Translations under genes and position numbers: made by a program
Notes under the pieces: generated by a model
What the model was told of the DNA's origin: nothing
Seen by the model: the letters and a program-made list of their open reading frames with translations, nothing else
Database searches by the model: none
Shown: positions 30,077 through 32,970 of the stretch, one piece after another
Position numbering within the stretch: position 1 is the first letter of the stretch
How the letters are laid out: each line of letters opens with the position of its first letter
Origin: a virus
IMG/VR virus record: IMGVR_UViG_3300002180_000656
Span: 2,552-35,521 of that record
Length of the DNA stretch: 32,970 nt
Reading direction: 5' to 3' (one strand)

Positions 30077-31680
30077 ACCAACCCCTCCCCCTCAATTTCA
30101 ACACCCAACCAGCCCAACGCGCCGACCACCTACCGCTGATTGTTGACAGCTTTGCAGGCGGCGGCGGGGCCAGCACTGCCATTGAAATGGCATTGGGGCG
30201 TCCTGTGGACGTAGCAATCAATCATGATCCAATCGCGCTACAAATGCACGAGGCCAACCACCCGACCACACGCCACCTTGTGACCAGCGTTTTTGCTGTA
30301 GATCCGCGCGATTTACCTAAGCCAGGGCAGAAGGTTGGCTTGATGTGGTTCAGCCCGGATTGCAAGCACCACAGCAAAGCCAAGGGTGGCAAACCACTGG
30401 ACAACAACATTCGCGGATTGGCGTGGGTGGTCATTCACAACGCCGAACTGGTGCGCCCAGACGTGATCATGTTGGAGAACGTCGAAGAATTTGAGGATTG
30501 GGGGCCACTGACCGCCGATCACAAGCCCGATCTGGACCGCAAGGGCGAAACCTTCAAGCACTGGGTCGGCAAGCTGCGCAAGCTCGGATACAAGGTTGAA
30601 TGGTTCCAATTGCGGGCCTGCGACTATGGCGCAGCCACCATCCGCAAGCGCCTGTTTATGGTCGCGCGATGTGATGGCCGGCCAATTGTGAAGCCAGCGC
30701 CAACCCACGGCGACCCAAACAGCGAGGCCGTGCAATCCGGCAGGCTAAAACCATGGCGCACGGCAGCTGACATCATTGATTGGTCAATCCCTTGCCCGTC
30801 GATTTTCGACACATCGGCAGAGATCAAGGAAAAATACGGCGTCAGGTCCATCCGCCCGCTGGCAGACAACACGCTGCGCAGGGTCGCGCGTGGTATTATG
30901 CGATATGTGATCGAGGCCAAAGACCCGTACTTTGTGACCTACGGTCAACACGGCGGCGCATCCCGTAGCGGGTTTGATCCGCTGCACACTATCACGGCCA
31001 GCCTGAAAGATCAGAATCAGATAGTGGTGCCTTCAATGGTGCAAATTGGATATGGCGAACGTGAAGGGCAAAAACCACGTTCCTTGGATATTCATGCGCC
31101 AATCGGAACAATGGTCGCTGGGGGCGGCAAACACGCGCTTGTCAGTGCCTTCATGGCCCAGCACAATACAGGCGCTTATGAACGCCACATGGCAAAGCCT
31201 GTCACGACGCTGACCACGCGCGGCACACAGCAAAACATTGTCGCTGCCCACCTGATGAACATGCACGGCACAGCACGCAGCGCCCGTGATGCCAGATGGC
31301 CAGTGACATCGATCTGCGCCGGGGGAACACATGCCGGATTGGTGGCCGCATTCCTGACCAAATACTATGGGCAAGGCGAAGGGCAATCATGCGGTGAACC
31401 ACTTCACACCCTAACAACCCGCGACAGGTTTGGCGTGGTGACGGTCAACATCCACGGCCAGACCTATGCAATCACCGACATCGGCATGCGGATGCTGACC
31501 CCGCGCGAGCAATTCCGCGCCCAAGGCTTCCCCGACAGCTACATCATCGATCGAGGTGCAGACGGGCGTGTGATGCCCAAAACCCAACAGACCCACAAAT
31601 GCGGCAACAGCGTCAGCCCCAACGTGGCAGCGGCACTGGTGGCGGCGAATTGTGGGCATTTAACGGAAAAAGGCCAGTAG
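30073..31680 (+). CDS. DNA (cytosine-5) methyltransferase
   Basis: 535 residues, GTG start overlapping the previous stop (GTGA). Motif I IVDSFAGGGGASTAIEMAL (23-41), motif IV FSPDCKHHSKAKGG with probable nucleophile Cys97, motif VI ENVEEF (135-140), motif VIII YGAATIRKRLFMVA. The C-terminal motifs IX/X are MRMLTPREQFRAQGFPDSY and KCGNSVSPNVAAALV. SPDC replaces the usual PPC-Q core, as in other phage enzymes. A long target-recognition region (~residues 280-460) has repeated P-hTLTT / G-LVAAF units. An orphan enzyme without a nuclease partner. Confidence 0.93.
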   Translation: MNQPLPLNFNTQPAQRADHLPLIVDSFAGGGGASTAIEMALGRPVDVAINHDPIALQMHEANHPTTRHLVTSVFAVDPRDLPKPGQKVGLMWFSPDCKHHSKAKGGKPLDNNIRGLAWVVIHNAELVRPDVIMLENVEEFEDWGPLTADHKPDLDRKGETFKHWVGKLRKLGYKVEWFQLRACDYGAATIRKRLFMVARCDGRPIVKPAPTHGDPNSEAVQSGRLKPWRTAADIIDWSIPCPSIFDTSAEIKEKYGVRSIRPLADNTLRRVARGIMRYVIEAKDPYFVTYGQHGGASRSGFDPLHTITASLKDQNQIVVPSMVQIGYGEREGQKPRSLDIHAPIGTMVAGGGKHALVSAFMAQHNTGAYERHMAKPVTTLTTRGTQQNIVAAHLMNMHGTARSARDARWPVTSICAGGTHAGLVAAFLTKYYGQGEGQSCGEPLHTLTTRDRFGVVTVNIHGQTYAITDIGMRMLTPREQFRAQGFPDSYIIDRGADGRVMPKTQQTHKCGNSVSPNVAAALVAANCGHLTEKGQ

Positions 31681-31681
31681 C

Positions 31682-32029
31682 ATGACCCTTCTTGTCAGCA
31701 TTCCAGAACTGGCCCGCGAACTTGGCTTCGGTGCCGATGCGCTCGAAAGGATTGCTATCAAGCGCGGATTCGTTATCCAATGCGGGAATCGCAAGAAAAT
31801 CAGAACAGACGAAATCGGGGAGTTAATAGAAGCATGTCGCGTCCATCCAAAGGTGCCCGTCTCTACCAACGCAATCGCAAAGGTCGATCCCAAATCTGGG
31901 TTATCCGCGACGAAGGCGGCATTGAAATCTCGACCGGCACAGAGGATCGCAGACAGGCTGAAACGATCCTCGCAGGATACATCGACACCCGTAACAGGCC
32001 AAGTGGTCCAGTTGACGCCGCCACAATGA
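31682..32029 (+). CDS. Excisionase / MerR-like HTH protein overlapping the integrase
   Basis: 115 residues; ATG follows the methyltransferase stop by one base. Residues 1-55 (LLVSIPELARELGFGADALERIAIKRG, then a basic turn and TDEIGELIEACRV) look like a small winged-helix excisionase. Residues 52-115 are encoded by DNA that also encodes the integrase N-terminus in another frame (about 196 bases), and this part is low-complexity and basic. It may be that only the first domain is functional. Excision role inferred from position directly before int. Confidence 0.6.
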   Translation: MTLLVSIPELARELGFGADALERIAIKRGFVIQCGNRKKIRTDEIGELIEACRVHPKVPVSTNAIAKVDPKSGLSATKAALKSRPAQRIADRLKRSSQDTSTPVTGQVVQLTPPQ

Positions 32030-32970
32030 CGATAAGCCAAGCGCTGGTGATCTATGCAGAAGACCACGCCAGTCAAACCGCAGACCCTGCGCGGATCGGC
32101 TATGCCATCGATGCGCTGGACAAATTCTGGGGCGACTCCCCTGCCACGGCCATAAGGGGCGCAACCTGTCGGCGCTATCTGGTTGAGCGCGGCGTCAGTG
32201 CCGGAACCGTGCGTCGTGAACTTGGCGTATTGCAGGCCGCACTAAATTATTGCGCCCAAGAAGGCCATTTGATTGCCGCACCCAAAGTCTGGAAACCCAA
32301 AAGCGCAGCCCCCATCGAGCGCTGGCTGACACGGCAAGAGGCATACTGGCTGATCCGTGCATCCCGCAACCTGCGCAAAGACGGCAGACATCTGACCAAG
32401 TTCATTCTGACCGGGCTATATACCGGAACACGCAAAGCCGCCATTCTGGCGCTGCGCATTGATCAACCATCGATCGGTGGCGGTTATATCGACACCGCGC
32501 AAGGCGTGATGTATCGCAATGCAGCTGCGCGCACCCAAACAAAGAAACGACAAACCGCTGCCCGTTTGCCGCGCAAATTCCTTGCCCACGTGCGCCGATG
32601 GGCTGCGAACGACTGTCAGTTTGTTGTGCAGGACTATCATGGCATGCGCGTCAACGACATCCGCAAAGGGTGGGCAAGTGCTGTTGTGCTGGCAGAGGAA
32701 TTGGCGACCAATTCTGGTGTCGCTATCGACTTGTCATTTGACACTGAAAATGGTCGCAAATACGTCACTCCCCACGTCCTGAAACACACTGCGATCACAT
32801 GGGCGATGCAAAACAGCGCCAGCATTTGGGATGCCGCCAGCTATTTTGGCACCAGCGCAGCCACCATTGAAAAGGTCTACGGCCACCACCACCCGGACCA
32901 CCAAAGCACCGCCACAGACGCGATGGATTCGAGGGTTTCAGGGGCGCACCCCAGAAATTCAACTATTTAG
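31834..32970 (+). CDS. int: Tyrosine integrase
   Basis: 378 residues from the ATG at 31834 (MSRPSKGARLYQRNRKGRSQ). N-terminal arm-binding-like segment (WVIRDEGGIEISTGTEDRRQAE), SAM-like core-binding domain (~65-165) and catalytic domain with GLYTGTRKAAILALR (Arg200), PHVLKHTAITWAM (His314, Lys317 in the place of the second Arg) and VYGHHHPDH (Tyr349). Its stop is the last base of the window, so the attachment site is not visible. As distal gene of the rightward early operon, it parallels lambda int behind pL. The HxxK variant recurs, to my knowledge, in alphaproteobacterial phage integrases. Confidence 0.93.
   Translation: MSRPSKGARLYQRNRKGRSQIWVIRDEGGIEISTGTEDRRQAETILAGYIDTRNRPSGPVDAATMTISQALVIYAEDHASQTADPARIGYAIDALDKFWGDSPATAIRGATCRRYLVERGVSAGTVRRELGVLQAALNYCAQEGHLIAAPKVWKPKSAAPIERWLTRQEAYWLIRASRNLRKDGRHLTKFILTGLYTGTRKAAILALRIDQPSIGGGYIDTAQGVMYRNAAARTQTKKRQTAARLPRKFLAHVRRWAANDCQFVVQDYHGMRVNDIRKGWASAVVLAEELATNSGVAIDLSFDTENGRKYVTPHVLKHTAITWAMQNSASIWDAASYFGTSAATIEKVYGHHHPDHQSTATDAMDSRVSGAHPRNSTI

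Noticed and set aside
1-32970. Lysis genes (holin, endolysin, spanin)
   Set aside because: No protein with a lysozyme, amidase or peptidase lysis signature or a holin-like pattern was found. The NlpC/P60-like tail protein and the single-helix protein at 28034 do not qualify. They may lie past the left edge.
1-32970. CRISPR array, insertion sequence or attachment site
   Set aside because: No regularly spaced palindromic repeats, transposase or terminal repeats were seen. The integrase ends on the last base, so an att site downstream of it is out of view.

Overview
The window is most of a temperate siphophage or prophage genome of about 33 kb, cut inside a tail-spike gene at the left edge and ending exactly on the stop codon of a tyrosine integrase at the right edge. 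The host is probably an alphaproteobacterium, most likely Rhodobacterales. This rests on the GTA-like tail chaperone and tail-hub proteins, the family look of the early genes and the integrase, and moderate-to-high GC with many GTG/TTG starts. That assignment is inference; no host gene is visible.

Layout. Positions 1-17600 (minus strand) hold the structural operon, transcribed right to left. In transcription order it reads HNH nuclease, small and large terminase, HK97-type portal, ClpP-like prohead protease, capsid, head-tail connector genes, major tail protein, tail chaperones, tape measure, distal tail, hub, NlpC/P60-like peptidase, tip protein and tail spike. Nearly every junction is an ATGA, GTGA, TTGA or TAATG overlap, so translational coupling is strong. 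Exceptions are two hairpin terminators, one after the capsid gene and one before the major tail gene. One secreted-protein gene is inserted on the opposite strand (9662-9976).

Positions 18000-23200 (minus strand) hold the early and replication arm. It has a small HTH protein, a protein with four repeated putative DNA-binding units, a DUF1937 protein, a beta-class DNA methyltransferase, two Cys-rich proteins, a lambda-O-like winged-helix protein carrying iteron-like repeats, and two unknown proteins. A terminator then abuts an initiator-like tRNA-Met gene just before the late genes. Positions 23365-24037 (plus strand) are a lipoprotein gene and a small downstream gene.

Positions 24082-27130 form the lysogeny switch. 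A CII-like regulator and a Cro-like protein are on the minus strand. Divergent from them is a short XRE repressor, followed by a second HTH protein with an unknown C-terminal domain and a possible acetyltransferase; this stretch is visibly AT-rich. Four copies of a 17-bp palindrome (ATCCA-N7-TGGAT and one near match) sit at the repressor/cro divergence and in front of the rightward operon, which points to one repressor controlling both arms as in lambda pR/pL.

Positions 27134-32970 (plus strand) are a single rightward operon. It holds five small unknown genes (one a membrane protein), a 33-codon gene, DUF4326, a Gp37/Gp68 (radical-SAM-like) protein, a C5-cytosine methyltransferase, an excisionase-like protein and the integrase.

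The most informative signals not explained by gene calls are a complete programmed -1 frameshift module in the tail-chaperone gene, the iterons inside the O-like gene, the operator family, the initiator-like tRNA, and the oppositely oriented secreted gene. No holin or endolysin, attachment site, CRISPR array or restriction endonuclease is visible; lysis genes are presumably beyond the left edge.
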